DNA of 64,000 nt. Source: JBHENW01 sp046261875. GTDB taxonomy: Bacteria; Acidobacteriota; Thermoanaerobaculia; UBA5066; Gp7-AA6. The stretch lies in the NCBI GenBank assembly GCA_046261875.1, contig JBHENW010000050.1, positions 20,519-84,518 on the forward strand. The letters are read 5' to 3'. A program made the position numbers and the translations under genes. Below, in pieces: positions 49,878 to 57,987 of the stretch. Every line of letters begins with the position of its first letter. Position 1 is the first letter of the stretch. The notes beneath the pieces are model-generated. The model searched no databases. It was given only the letters and a program-made list of their open reading frames with translations, and had not been told where the DNA came from.

Positions 49878-50573
49878 CTAGCGCGCCTTCTTGCGGGCCA
49901 GAAGGAGGCCCGTCAGCACCAGGGAGAGACCCATCAGCGCCGCGCGGGGATGCGAGGAGGCGGTCGCCGGAAGCTCATCGTCGGTGTCGGTGTCGAGGTC
50001 CGCCGCCGGCGCCGGCGGGGCGGGCGGCTCTGCGGGCGCGGCCGGCGCGGCCGGTGCCGGGGCCGGCGCGGGCTCGCTCATCGGCTCCGTCGTCGCGGGA
50101 GCGGCGGGCGCCGCGGGAGCGGGGGCGGAAGCGATCTCCGCCTCGACCGCCGGGACGGACCGGAAGCGCACTTCCTTGCGGTCGATGACCTCGCCGCTGA
50201 TGTTCTTGGCCATGACGACGATCTTGTGATCGCCCGCGGGGACGTTTTCGATCGTCGCGACGTTCGACTCGCCGCCTTTCAGCGACTGTTTCAGGTCGTT
50301 GTCGAGGTAGACGTCGAAGATCGGATGGGGAAAGTTGGGCTCCCCGAAGCGCGTACCCTGCCCCTGTCCGAAGGTCGTCGTGTTGTACGCGACGCTGACG
50401 CGGACCTGGGTGCCGGTGATCGTCGAGCCTTCCGTGGGCTCGGTCAACCGAAGCTGGAGCTGGTTGGCGGTAGGACCGGCCGTGTTCTTGTCGGCGCTCT
50501 GGCCGACGGCCAGGGCGGCGATAACGAACGCGCCGATCGCAGCCGTGATCGACCTCGAGATCGTCCTGTTCAT
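49878..50573 (-). CDS. Surface protein with LPATA sorting-type tail
   Basis: A 231-residue exported protein: a signal peptide (residues 1-24), then an Ig-like strand domain (residues 36-130: QLQLRLTEPTEGSTITGTQVRVSV, FDVYLDNDLKQSL, ENVPAGDHKIVVMAKN). A 60-residue Ala/Pro linker follows, and the tail has LPATA at 201-205, a hydrophobic helix and RKKAR. The tail is a textbook sortase signal, rare in Gram-negatives. Its neighbour is a sortase-fold protein that looks inactive, so a real sortase elsewhere, or simple membrane anchoring, is implied. Confidence 0.8.
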   Translation of the reverse strand: MNRTISRSITAAIGAFVIAALAVGQSADKNTAGPTANQLQLRLTEPTEGSTITGTQVRVSVAYNTTTFGQGQGTRFGEPNFPHPIFDVYLDNDLKQSLKGGESNVATIENVPAGDHKIVVMAKNISGEVIDRKEVRFRSVPAVEAEIASAPAPAAPAAPATTEPMSEPAPAPAPAAPAAPAEPPAPPAPAADLDTDTDDELPATASSHPRAALMGLSLVLTGLLLARKKAR

Positions 50574-50715
50574 AAAACCCTCCTCGCGCCGAAGAGGCGC
50601 TGCATCGGGTCAATCCAAAGCCCGTGCCAACAGAGGCCGGCGGCCCGGACTTCCCGCCTTTCGGCTAAGTGCTTGGAGGGTCGGGGAGTAAAAGCGTGAC
50701 GCGGCTCCCGGCCGT

Positions 50716-51609
50716 TTACCGGCCCAGGTCTGCCGGGGCTCCAGTCAGGAGGCGAAATGCCTCCAGGTACTTCTCACGGGTGGTGCGGACGACGCCCTCG
50801 GGAAGGCGTGGGGCGGGGGGCCGGTGGTCCCAGCCCGTCGAGTCCAACCAGTCGCGCACGAACTGCTTGTCGAATGAGACGGGCGTGCGGCCGGGGGAAT
50901 GCTGGGCGGCGTCCCAGAACCGGGAAGAGTCGGGCGTGAAAGCCTCGTCGATCCAGAGGAGACGGTCCGCTTCCCACCCGAATTCCAGCTTCGTATCGGC
51001 CAGGATGAGGCCCTTTTCCAGGGCATGGGCGCTGGCCCGCCGGTAGAGGGAAAGGGTGAGTTCGCGCAGCCGGCCCGCTTCCTGATCTCCGATTTCATCC
51101 GCCATCCGCTCGAAAGAGACGTTCTCGTCGTGACCCCGCTCGTTCTTGATGGCCGGCGTGAAGATGGGCTCGGGGAGCCGGTCCGCTTCGCGGAGGCCGG
51201 AGGGGAGGGGCACACCGCAGACCGAGCCGCTCTTTCGGTACTCCGCCCAACCCGATCCGGCGAGGTAGCCCCGGGCGACGCACTCGAAGGGGATTACATC
51301 GGCTTTCCGGACGACGACCGCCCGACCCTGGAGGAGGGGCGCGTCCGCCGCCAGCTCCTCGGGGAAACGGGAGACGTCTTTTTCGAGGATGTGATTGTCG
51401 ACGTCGGAGAACTTGTCGAACCAGAAATTGGAGAGTTGATTGAGGACCTTGCCTTTGTCCGGAATCCCCGGAGAGAGCACACAGTCGTACGCCGAGATGC
51501 GGTCGCTCGCGACGAGGAGAAAGCTCTCGCCGAGGTCGTAGATCTCGCGTACCTTGCCGCGGCGCGAAAGCCGCGCGCGACTCAGCCGGGTTTCCGTGAC
51601 CGCCGACAC
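50716..51609 (-). CDS. purC: SAICAR synthetase
   Basis: A 297-residue purine enzyme that joins aspartate to CAIR with ATP. Motifs are RRGKVREIYDLG, LLVASDRISAYDCVL, PDKGKVLNQLSNFWF, FECVARGYLAGSGW, LADTKLEFG and IDEAFTPDSSRFW. Length matches the SAICAR synthetases of the longer, yeast-like type. GTG start with a TAGTGT box nine bases before it. The stop lies in a small GGCCG/CGGCC dyad. Confidence 0.94.
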   Translation of the reverse strand: MSAVTETRLSRARLSRRGKVREIYDLGESFLLVASDRISAYDCVLSPGIPDKGKVLNQLSNFWFDKFSDVDNHILEKDVSRFPEELAADAPLLQGRAVVVRKADVIPFECVARGYLAGSGWAEYRKSGSVCGVPLPSGLREADRLPEPIFTPAIKNERGHDENVSFERMADEIGDQEAGRLRELTLSLYRRASAHALEKGLILADTKLEFGWEADRLLWIDEAFTPDSSRFWDAAQHSPGRTPVSFDKQFVRDWLDSTGWDHRPPAPRLPEGVVRTTREKYLEAFRLLTGAPADLGR

Positions 51610-51618
51610 GACGGCCCG

Positions 51619-51624
51619 ACACTA
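51619..51624 (-). promoter_or_regulatory. Probable -10 box (TAGTGT) of purC
   Basis: TAGTGT ends nine bases before the GTG start with no Shine-Dalgarno sequence in between. Confidence 0.35.
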
Positions 51625-51679
51625 GCATGAAGAGCGCGGCCGGGAGCCATCGGTCCTCGAGCCCTCGGGACCCGTTTGC

Positions 51680-51685
51680 TATTCT
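51680..51685 (+). promoter_or_regulatory. Probable -10 box (TATTCT) of pepA
   Basis: TATTCT ends five bases before the ATG, leaving no room for a leader; it diverges from the purC promoter 55 bases away. Confidence 0.45.
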
Positions 51686-51690
51686 TGGTC

Positions 51691-53151
51691 ATGCGCATCC
51701 GCGTCCGCTCCACGCCGCCAAAATCCGGTCCGATCCGGTCCGTCGCGTTCCTGCCCGAAACGAAGAACCCGGCGCAGGGCGCGCCCGCTTCGGTGCGGGC
51801 GGCGGTTGCGAAAGCGGTCGCCGCGATCGATTTCCGGGGCCGGGACAAAGAGACGGGCAGCGCGATCACAGCCCGCGGAGGCTGGACGTTGATCGGGTTG
51901 GGCAAGCCCCCCGCGACGCTCGGGCGACTCCGCCGCGCGGTGCGCCGGGCGGTTCGCGACGCGCTGGCGCATTCCGGCCGCCGCCTCGTCCTCGCGTTCG
52001 CGACCGGCGTGGACGACGCCGTCCTCGCCTCGCTTTTGCCGCAGATCGCCCAGGCGGACTACGTTTTCGACCGGTACAAGTCGCGGGAGACGCCGCGTCG
52101 GACGGGGAGCGAAGCGATCGTCATCCCGCCCCCCGGCTCCGACGCCGCCGCGCTTGCCCGCCGCGCCGAGGAGGCCGGGATCGTCGCCCAGGCCGTCGCG
52201 TGGGCTCGCGATCTCGGCAATACACCGGCCAACGACCTGGGGCCGGCCGAATTCGCGAGCGAAGCCGCGCGCGTGGCGCGGAGCGCCGGCCTGCGTCTGC
52301 AGGTCCTCGAAAAACGCGCGATCGAGCGGGAGCGAATGGCCGGCCTGCTCGCCGTCAACTGGGGAAGCGCCCGGCCGCCGCTCTTCCTGATCGCCGAGTA
52401 CGCGCCGCCGGCCGCCCGTGGGACGGCGGTGCTCGTGGGCAAGGGGATCACCTTCGACTCGGGCGGCATCTCCATCAAGCCGGCGGCTGCGATGGGCGAG
52501 ATGAAGTACGACATGATGGGCGCCGCCACGGTCCTCGCCTGCGTCCGTGTCGCGCGCGCGCTCGAGCTTCCGGTCCGCGTCGTGGCGCTCGCTCCCTTGA
52601 CGGAGAACATGCCGGGGGGATCCGCCTGCCGCCCGGGCGACATCCTGCGGATGCGCAACGGCAAGACCGTGGAGGTGGAGAACACGGACGCCGAGGGCCG
52701 CCTCGTGCTGGCCGACGCGCTCTCCTATGCGGAGAAGTTCGCGCCCGACGTCCTTCTCGATTTCGCGACGCTCACCGGCGCGGTCGTGGTTGCGCTGGGC
52801 CACGAGTGCGCGGGCCTCATGACTCCCGACGACGGCCTGGCGCGGGATCTCCTCGCCGCGGGGGAGGTGACGGGGGAGCGCGTGTGGCGGCTTCCGGTCT
52901 GGGACGACTACCGCGAGAACCTGAAGTCGGAATGGGCGGACATGAAAAACACGGCCGGGCGGCATGGCGGCACGGTGAACGCGGGGGTCTTCCTCAAGGA
53001 ATTCGTCCCGAAGGGTGTCCCCTGGGCGCACGTGGACGTCGCCGGCGTCGCGCATTTCGAGAAGGAGCACGCGGGCTATGATCCGGGCGCAACGGGCTTC
53101 GGCGTGGCGCTCACCACGGAGTTCCTGAGGCGCCGCTTCGGGAACTCGTAG
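51691..53151 (+). CDS. pepA: Leucyl aminopeptidase, M17 family
   Basis: A 486-residue dinuclear-zinc cytosolic aminopeptidase. The C-terminal catalytic domain has LVGKGITFDSGGISIKP (metal Lys and Asp), MKYDMMGAATVL, ENMPGGSACRPGD, NTDAEGRLVLADAL (metal Asp, Glu, catalytic Arg) and VDVAGVAHFEK. The N-terminal domain is shorter and less conserved than in E. coli PepA. The ATG is chosen over an upstream TTG because the -10-like box abuts it. Confidence 0.92.
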   Translation: MRIRVRSTPPKSGPIRSVAFLPETKNPAQGAPASVRAAVAKAVAAIDFRGRDKETGSAITARGGWTLIGLGKPPATLGRLRRAVRRAVRDALAHSGRRLVLAFATGVDDAVLASLLPQIAQADYVFDRYKSRETPRRTGSEAIVIPPPGSDAAALARRAEEAGIVAQAVAWARDLGNTPANDLGPAEFASEAARVARSAGLRLQVLEKRAIERERMAGLLAVNWGSARPPLFLIAEYAPPAARGTAVLVGKGITFDSGGISIKPAAAMGEMKYDMMGAATVLACVRVARALELPVRVVALAPLTENMPGGSACRPGDILRMRNGKTVEVENTDAEGRLVLADALSYAEKFAPDVLLDFATLTGAVVVALGHECAGLMTPDDGLARDLLAAGEVTGERVWRLPVWDDYRENLKSEWADMKNTAGRHGGTVNAGVFLKEFVPKGVPWAHVDVAGVAHFEKEHAGYDPGATGFGVALTTEFLRRRFGNS

Positions 53152-53200
53152 GCGCGACGGACCGGAAAACGCCCGGTTTGACGGGCCGGAACCCCTTTGT

Positions 53201-53206
53201 TAGCGT
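53201..53206 (+). promoter_or_regulatory. Possible -10 box (TAGCGT) of the acyltransferase gene
   Basis: TAGCGT ends nine bases before the ATG; no Shine-Dalgarno sequence follows. Confidence 0.3.
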
Positions 53207-53215
53207 GCCGGCCGC

Positions 53216-54004
53216 ATGCCTCTCCGCAAGTTCCGCATCGGCGACCTGGGGGAGGACGTCTATCCGCGGTTCGTCGCGGCGCTCGCCGAGCGGCTCGACG
53301 ACCTCGCGCAGGACCGCAACGCCGTCGTCCGCGAGACCCTGGCGCAGCTCTATCTCGGAGAGACGGGCGACCTCGATGAGATGCAGACCGACCCGGCCGT
53401 CCCGCTCGCGACGCGCGCCCTGCTCGCCTCGTTCGACCCGCGCAACGCGACGCTGGAGGCCGAGTACTACAAGGAGATCGACCTGGAACGGTGGGCGCCC
53501 CGCAAGCCGCTCCTCTGGTTCTGGCAGATGTTCGACCATTCGCCGGTGGGGCGCAACGTGAGGCTGGGAACGCAGATGCGCGCGATGCTCGCGCCCCGCC
53601 TCTTCCGTCGCTGCGGGGCGAACGTCCGGATCTTCCACGACGTCGAGTTCTCCTTCGGATACAACCTCTCGGTGGGCGACGGCGTGACGATCCACCGCAA
53701 TGTCCTGATCGACGACCGCGGCGAGGTCGTCCTCGGCAACGACGTCTCCCTTTCCGATTACGTGAACATCTACTCCCACTCCCACGCCGTGGAGGACATC
53801 CACGACGTCAGCCTCGGCAAGACGATCATCGGGGACCGGGCCCGGGTCACGTACCACGCAGTCGTCCTTTCCGGGGTCGTCATCGGCGAGGACGCGATGG
53901 TGGGGTCCATGGGGGTCGCTTCGAAGCCGGTGGAGCCCGGGGTCATTGCCGCCGGCATTCCCGCCAAACCGATAGGACAAAAGAAGAGCGTCGGGGCCCA
54001 ATAG
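53216..54004 (+). CDS. Left-handed beta-helix acyltransferase
   Basis: A 262-residue protein with a helical N-terminal domain (residues 1-110). A hexapeptide-repeat helix (NVRIFHDVEFSFGYNLSVGDGVTIHRN, VVLGNDVSLSDYVNIYSHSH, GVVIGEDAMVGSMGVASK, GVIAAGIPAKPIG) follows, of the acetyltransferase/WbbJ type. His in YSHSHAVED is the likely catalytic base. Acceptor unknown; surface polysaccharide or a small molecule. Confidence 0.8.
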   Translation: MPLRKFRIGDLGEDVYPRFVAALAERLDDLAQDRNAVVRETLAQLYLGETGDLDEMQTDPAVPLATRALLASFDPRNATLEAEYYKEIDLERWAPRKPLLWFWQMFDHSPVGRNVRLGTQMRAMLAPRLFRRCGANVRIFHDVEFSFGYNLSVGDGVTIHRNVLIDDRGEVVLGNDVSLSDYVNIYSHSHAVEDIHDVSLGKTIIGDRARVTYHAVVLSGVVIGEDAMVGSMGVASKPVEPGVIAAGIPAKPIGQKKSVGAQ

Positions 54005-54055
54005 GCCCGGCGCCGCTCTCCGCCTCGCGCGGGAGCGGCATGCGACCCCGAGAGC

Positions 54056-54061
54056 TAGACT
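54056..54061 (+). promoter_or_regulatory. Probable -10 box (TAGACT) of recN
   Basis: TAGACT ends six bases before the GTG start; the spacer TCTTCC has no ribosome site. Confidence 0.5.
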
Positions 54062-54067
54062 TCTTCC

Positions 54068-55738
54068 GTGCTGCGCCGCCTTTCCGTGCGCAACCTCGCG
54101 ATCGTCGAGGATCTGGAGATGGAGCTCGGCCCGGGTCTCACCGTCATCACCGGTGAGACGGGCGCCGGGAAGTCCATCCTCGTGGATGCGTTGTCTCTCG
54201 TGGCCGGGGGACGGGGGTCTTCCGACCTGGTCCGCTCGGGGACCCCCCGGCTCTCGGTCACAGGGGAGTTCGACGTGGATCGGGAGGCCGCCTCGGTGCT
54301 CTCCGAGGCGGGCCTGGACCACGGCGACGGCGACACGGTCCTCGTGAGGCGCGAGCTCGCCCCAGACGGGCGCGGGAAAGCCTATGTCGAGGATGCGCCG
54401 GCGTCGGTGCGGACGCTCGCCCGCCTCACGGCCAGCCTGTTGACGATCCACGGGCAGAACGCCGAACGGGAGCTGGCGGAGGCGGGCTCCTCTCTGGAGC
54501 TCCTCGATGCGTTCGCGGACGCGGGAGAGCTGAGGGCGGAAGTCGAGGAGGCCTCCCGGGGATGGGTCGACGGCCGGGAAGCGCTGGAGACGCTCGAGGC
54601 GTCGCGGCGGGACCGCGGGGCGCGCCTGGACCTCCTCGACTACCAGATCCGCGAGATCGAGGCGGCGGCCCCCGTCGAGGGTGAGGAGGAACAGCTCCAG
54701 TTGGAGCGCAGCCGCCTCCTCCACGCCGACCGCATCCGCCGGGCGGGAGAACGGGCCCTCGGGGCGCTCATCGAGGAGGAGGGGTCCGCCGCCGACCGGC
54801 TCGGCGAGGCGGCCCGCGCGTTCGCGGAGCTGGCTGGGATCGACCCCGCCGAGGAGGCGCATCTCGAAGAGGCGGAGGAACTCAAACGGCGTGTTTCCGA
54901 CCTGGCGGCGGCGGCGCGCGACGCCGCTCGCGGCATCGAGGAGGACCCCGAGCGCCTGAACGCGGTCGAGTCCCGCCTCGAGCGCCTGCGGCAGCTCCAG
55001 CGCAAGTACGCGGTCTCGGGCGGGGAGCTCGCCTCTCTGTGCGGGCGGCTCCGCGCCGAGCGGGAGGAGCTGACCCACATCGAAGACGCCCTGGAGAAGC
55101 GGCAGGCCGAACAGGACGAGGCCAGGGCGCGATACCTCGCCGCCGCGGGACGCCTGTCCCGCAAGAGACGGCAGGCGGCCCCGCGCTTCGCGGCCGCGGT
55201 CGAGAAGGAGCTGCGGAGCCTCGCCATGGAGAAGGCGCGCTTCGGAGTGGCCCTCGAAGCGCTGGAGGAATCGCCGCGGCGGGGCGGGCTCGAAACGGCG
55301 ACGTTCCTCTTCGCGCCCAACCCGGGAGAAGCCGAGAAGCCGCTCGAGAGGATCGCTTCGGGCGGCGAGCTCTCGCGTCTGCAGCTCGCGGTTCTCTCGG
55401 TCTCCGCGGGCCGCGGCCGCAGGTCCCAGACGCTCGTCTTCGACGAGGTGGACGCCGGCATCGGAGGCCGGACGGCGGAGGTCGTCGGCCGAAAGCTGCG
55501 GACCCTGGCGCAGAGGGACCAGGTGCTCTGCGTCACCCACGTGCCGCAGATCGCGGCGCTGGCCGACCGCCACTTCCGCGCCGAGAAGGAAGAAAAGCAG
55601 GGCCGAACGGTCGCGCGCGTTCGTATGCTCGGCGCCAAAGAGCGGATCGAGGAGATCGCGCGGATGCTCGCGGGGGAGAAGGTCCCGGAGACCGCGCTGC
55701 GGCATGCCCGCGCACTGCTCGCAGAGGCCCGGCAGTGA
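54068..55738 (+). CDS. recN: DNA repair protein RecN
   Basis: A 556-residue SMC-like ATPase for double-strand-break repair: N-terminal MLRRLSVRNLAIVEDLEMEL with Walker A GETGAGKSILVDALSL, long coiled-coil arms (residues 150-350), then signature ASGGELSRLQLAVL, Walker B TLVFDEVDAGIGG and CVTHVPQIAALAD. It starts a cotranscribed housekeeping run; its stop overlaps the next start (GTGA). Confidence 0.94.
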   Translation: MLRRLSVRNLAIVEDLEMELGPGLTVITGETGAGKSILVDALSLVAGGRGSSDLVRSGTPRLSVTGEFDVDREAASVLSEAGLDHGDGDTVLVRRELAPDGRGKAYVEDAPASVRTLARLTASLLTIHGQNAERELAEAGSSLELLDAFADAGELRAEVEEASRGWVDGREALETLEASRRDRGARLDLLDYQIREIEAAAPVEGEEEQLQLERSRLLHADRIRRAGERALGALIEEEGSAADRLGEAARAFAELAGIDPAEEAHLEEAEELKRRVSDLAAAARDAARGIEEDPERLNAVESRLERLRQLQRKYAVSGGELASLCGRLRAEREELTHIEDALEKRQAEQDEARARYLAAAGRLSRKRRQAAPRFAAAVEKELRSLAMEKARFGVALEALEESPRRGGLETATFLFAPNPGEAEKPLERIASGGELSRLQLAVLSVSAGRGRRSQTLVFDEVDAGIGGRTAEVVGRKLRTLAQRDQVLCVTHVPQIAALADRHFRAEKEEKQGRTVARVRMLGAKERIEEIARMLAGEKVPETALRHARALLAEARQ

Positions 55739-56790
55739 GCCGGCGCGCCGAGGGGGCGGCCGGAGGCGACTCGGACCGTTACGCGCGGTCCGTTCTCTTC
55801 GGCGGCATCGGCTCGGAAGGGCAGCGGCGCATCGGAGAGACCTCGATCGTGTTCGTCGGCCTCGGCGCGGTCGGGGCGGCGGCGGCGGAGTCGGCGGCCA
55901 GGGCCGGAGTCGGGCGGCTGACCCTCGTGGACCGCGACATCGTCGAGGAGTCGAACCTCTCGCGGCAGTTCCTGTTCGACGCCGAGGACGCGGCGGCGCT
56001 CGCGCCGAAAGCGGCGGCCGCGGCCGCCCGGCTTTCCGAGATCGATCCGTCCCTCCGGGTCGCCGCACGCGTGCTCGATCTGGATCACCGCAACGCCGTC
56101 GAGACGCTCTCCGGCCACGACATCGTCTTCGACGCGTCCGACAACTTCGAGACGCGGCTGCTCGTTTCGGACGCCTCTCGATTCGCCGGGATCCCCTCCG
56201 TGTATGCCGCCTGCGTCGGGTCGGAGGGCCGCGTCGGGGTCTTCCCGCCCGGCCCCCATCCCTGTCTCCGGTGCTATGTGGAGGAGCTGCCGAAGGCGGG
56301 CTCCGGTCCGACGTGCGACACTGTCGGCGTCGTGCCGACCCTGCCCCCGCTCGTGGCCGCGATCGGCATGACGGAGGCGCTGCGCCTGGCGGCCGGCCTC
56401 TCCCCTTCGAGGGGACTGCTCGTGCTCGAAAGCTGGGAGACGGGCTTCTCGTCCCGGCGCGTGTTCTCGGATTCGCCGCCGTCGGCGGCCTGCCCGGTGT
56501 GCTCGGCAGGACGTTATCCGGCGCTCGAAGGGGAAGGGGCTTCCGAGGTCGTCAAGCTCTGCGGCCGGCGGGCGGTCCAGGTGGCCCCCCCCGGCCGGGA
56601 ACGGCCCGACTTCGACTCCCTCGAGCGGCGCCTGGCGCGCGTGGGCCGCGTCCACCGGTCCGCGCACCTGCTCTCGGCGGACATCGGAGACGTCAGCCTC
56701 ACCGTGTTCGCCGACGGCCGCTGCGTCGTGCGGGGCACAGCAGATCCGGCGCGGGCACGGACTCTCTACGAGCGTTTCATCGGCCGCTGA
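55735..56790 (+). CDS. ThiF/MoeB-like E1 adenylyltransferase
   Basis: A 351-residue protein with an N-terminal ThiF domain: RYARSVLFGGIGSEGQRRI, VFVGLGAVGAAAAESAARAG, LVDRDIVEESNLSRQFLF and DASDNFETRLLVSDA. A zinc site is formed by CLRC and CPVC. The active-site Cys region is SGPTCDTVGVVPTLPP. The C-terminal 80 residues form a small extra domain common in these proteins. It adenylates a ubiquitin-like sulfur carrier (ThiS or MoaD) for thiamine or molybdopterin synthesis; which one is not decidable here. Confidence 0.87.
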   Translation: MSRRAEGAAGGDSDRYARSVLFGGIGSEGQRRIGETSIVFVGLGAVGAAAAESAARAGVGRLTLVDRDIVEESNLSRQFLFDAEDAAALAPKAAAAAARLSEIDPSLRVAARVLDLDHRNAVETLSGHDIVFDASDNFETRLLVSDASRFAGIPSVYAACVGSEGRVGVFPPGPHPCLRCYVEELPKAGSGPTCDTVGVVPTLPPLVAAIGMTEALRLAAGLSPSRGLLVLESWETGFSSRRVFSDSPPSAACPVCSAGRYPALEGEGASEVVKLCGRRAVQVAPPGRERPDFDSLERRLARVGRVHRSAHLLSADIGDVSLTVFADGRCVVRGTADPARARTLYERFIGR

Positions 56791-56810
56791 GCGCGGCCCC
56801 CCGCCGACAC

Positions 56811-57416
56811 GTGCGCAGGATCCCGATCGGCGCTCTGACTTCTTCCGGCGCGGCGCTGGCCGGGTTTCGAGAGCTGCTCTCTCGAGGCGGCGTCGCCGCA
56901 GTCCCCACCGAGACGTTCTACGGCCTCGCCGCGGACCCGCGCGACGAGGCCGCGGTCCGCCGCGTCGTGGCGGCGAAGGGGCGCGATGACTCCAAGGCGC
57001 TGCCGGTCGTTTTCTCCCGGCCGGGAGATCTGGCGGGCCTCGGTGTCGCGATGCCGGAGGAAACGCTCGCGCCGTACCTGCGGATCTGGCCTGCGGCCCT
57101 GACCGTCGTCGTGGCCATCCGCGAGCCTCTGGCGGCATCGCGCGGCGCCTTCAAGCTGGCCGTCCGGATGCCCGCCTGGCCGCCGTTGCGGGATCTGCTC
57201 GCATTCACCGGCCCGCTGACCGCGACGAGCGCGAACCGGTCGGGGGAGTCGCCGGTGGACGATCCCGAAATGGTCGAGCGGATCTTCGAGGGCTCGATCG
57301 ACCTGCTCGTGGACGGCGGCCGCACGCCGGGAGGAGAGCCTTCCACGGTGCTCGACGCGACCGAAAGTCCGCCGCGCGTGCTGCGCGCCGGAGCCTTCCC
57401 GTGGCCCGGGAAGTGA
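56811..57416 (+). CDS. Sua5/YciO/YrdC-family protein (L-threonylcarbamoyladenylate synthase-like)
   Basis: A 201-residue single-domain protein with VPTETFYGLAADPRD, VVAAKGRDDSKALPVVF, WPAALTVVVA, LAVRMPAWPPLRDLL and TATSANRSGE. These are the ATP, bicarbonate and threonine site motifs of TsaC/Sua5, the enzyme making TC-AMP for tRNA t6A37. GTG start, 20 bases after the ThiF-like gene. YciO-type paralogues with other roles cannot be excluded. Confidence 0.87.
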   Translation: MRRIPIGALTSSGAALAGFRELLSRGGVAAVPTETFYGLAADPRDEAAVRRVVAAKGRDDSKALPVVFSRPGDLAGLGVAMPEETLAPYLRIWPAALTVVVAIREPLAASRGAFKLAVRMPAWPPLRDLLAFTGPLTATSANRSGESPVDDPEMVERIFEGSIDLLVDGGRTPGGEPSTVLDATESPPRVLRAGAFPWPGK

Positions 57417-57428
57417 GCACCGGCGTGT

Positions 57429-57434
57429 TAGATT
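57429..57434 (+). promoter_or_regulatory. Possible -10 box (TAGATT) before the carbonic anhydrase gene
   Basis: TAGATT ends ten bases before the ATG without a Shine-Dalgarno sequence; it may be an internal promoter for the carbonic anhydrase-hisS-aspS-aroB run. Confidence 0.35.
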
Positions 57435-57444
57435 GCCCGCTCCC

Positions 57445-57987
57445 ATGGCCGTCGTGAGGGAGTACGCGGGCAAGAGGCCGCGCCTCGGGCAGCGCGTCTA
57501 TCTCGCGGATACCGCCGCCGTGATCGGCGATGTCGAGCTCGGAGACGACGTGTCCGTCTGGTATGGCGCGGTGCTGCGGGGAGACTGCCACTTCATCCGG
57601 ATCGGCGCCCGATGCAACATCCAAGACAACTGCGTGCTCCACGTCACGGAGGGAACGCACCCGACCGTGCTCGAGGAGGAAGTGACCCTCGGCCACGGCG
57701 CGATCGTGCACGGCGCGGTCGTCCGACGCGGCGCCCTCATCGGCATCGGGGCGATCGTCATGGACGGCGCGGACGTCGGGGAGTCCGCTTTCATCGCGGC
57801 CGGCTCCCTGGTCGCGCCCAGGACCAAAGTTCCGCCCCGGACGCTGTGGATGGGTCAGCCCGCCCGGCAGAAGACGGCCCTTTCCGACGCGGACGTGGCC
57901 GACCTCCGGCATTACCACCGGGCCTATCTCGGCTACAAGGACGAGTATTTCCGGGTGGACGGGCGCTGGGCGGGCCCCGCCCCGTGA
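57445..57987 (+). CDS. Gamma-class carbonic anhydrase-like protein
   Basis: A 180-residue left-handed beta-helix with hexapeptide repeats (VIGDVELGDDVSVWYGAVLRGD, IQDNCVLHV). Three zinc His are visible: the His of VLHVTEG, GHGAIVHGA (two). Similar to CaiE/YrdA/PaaY proteins, which hydrate CO2 or accompany thioesters. C-terminal helix with RHYHRAYLGYKDEYFR. The stop overlaps hisS (GTGA). Confidence 0.88.
   Translation: MAVVREYAGKRPRLGQRVYLADTAAVIGDVELGDDVSVWYGAVLRGDCHFIRIGARCNIQDNCVLHVTEGTHPTVLEEEVTLGHGAIVHGAVVRRGALIGIGAIVMDGADVGESAFIAAGSLVAPRTKVPPRTLWMGQPARQKTALSDADVADLRHYHRAYLGYKDEYFRVDGRWAGPAP

Noticed and set aside
50612..50630. Sigma-54-like -24/-12 element (TTGGCAC then TTGGA) on the minus strand before the LPATA gene
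   Set aside because: The normally invariant GC at -12 is GG, and no enhancer-binding protein or upstream site was seen.
50574..50715. Structured leader before the LPATA gene, with GCCGAAAGGC hairpin resembling part of a c-di-GMP (GEMM) riboswitch
   Set aside because: The conserved GGACGCAAAGCC-type core and the second receptor helix are not present; only a GNRA hairpin and GC-rich flanks match.
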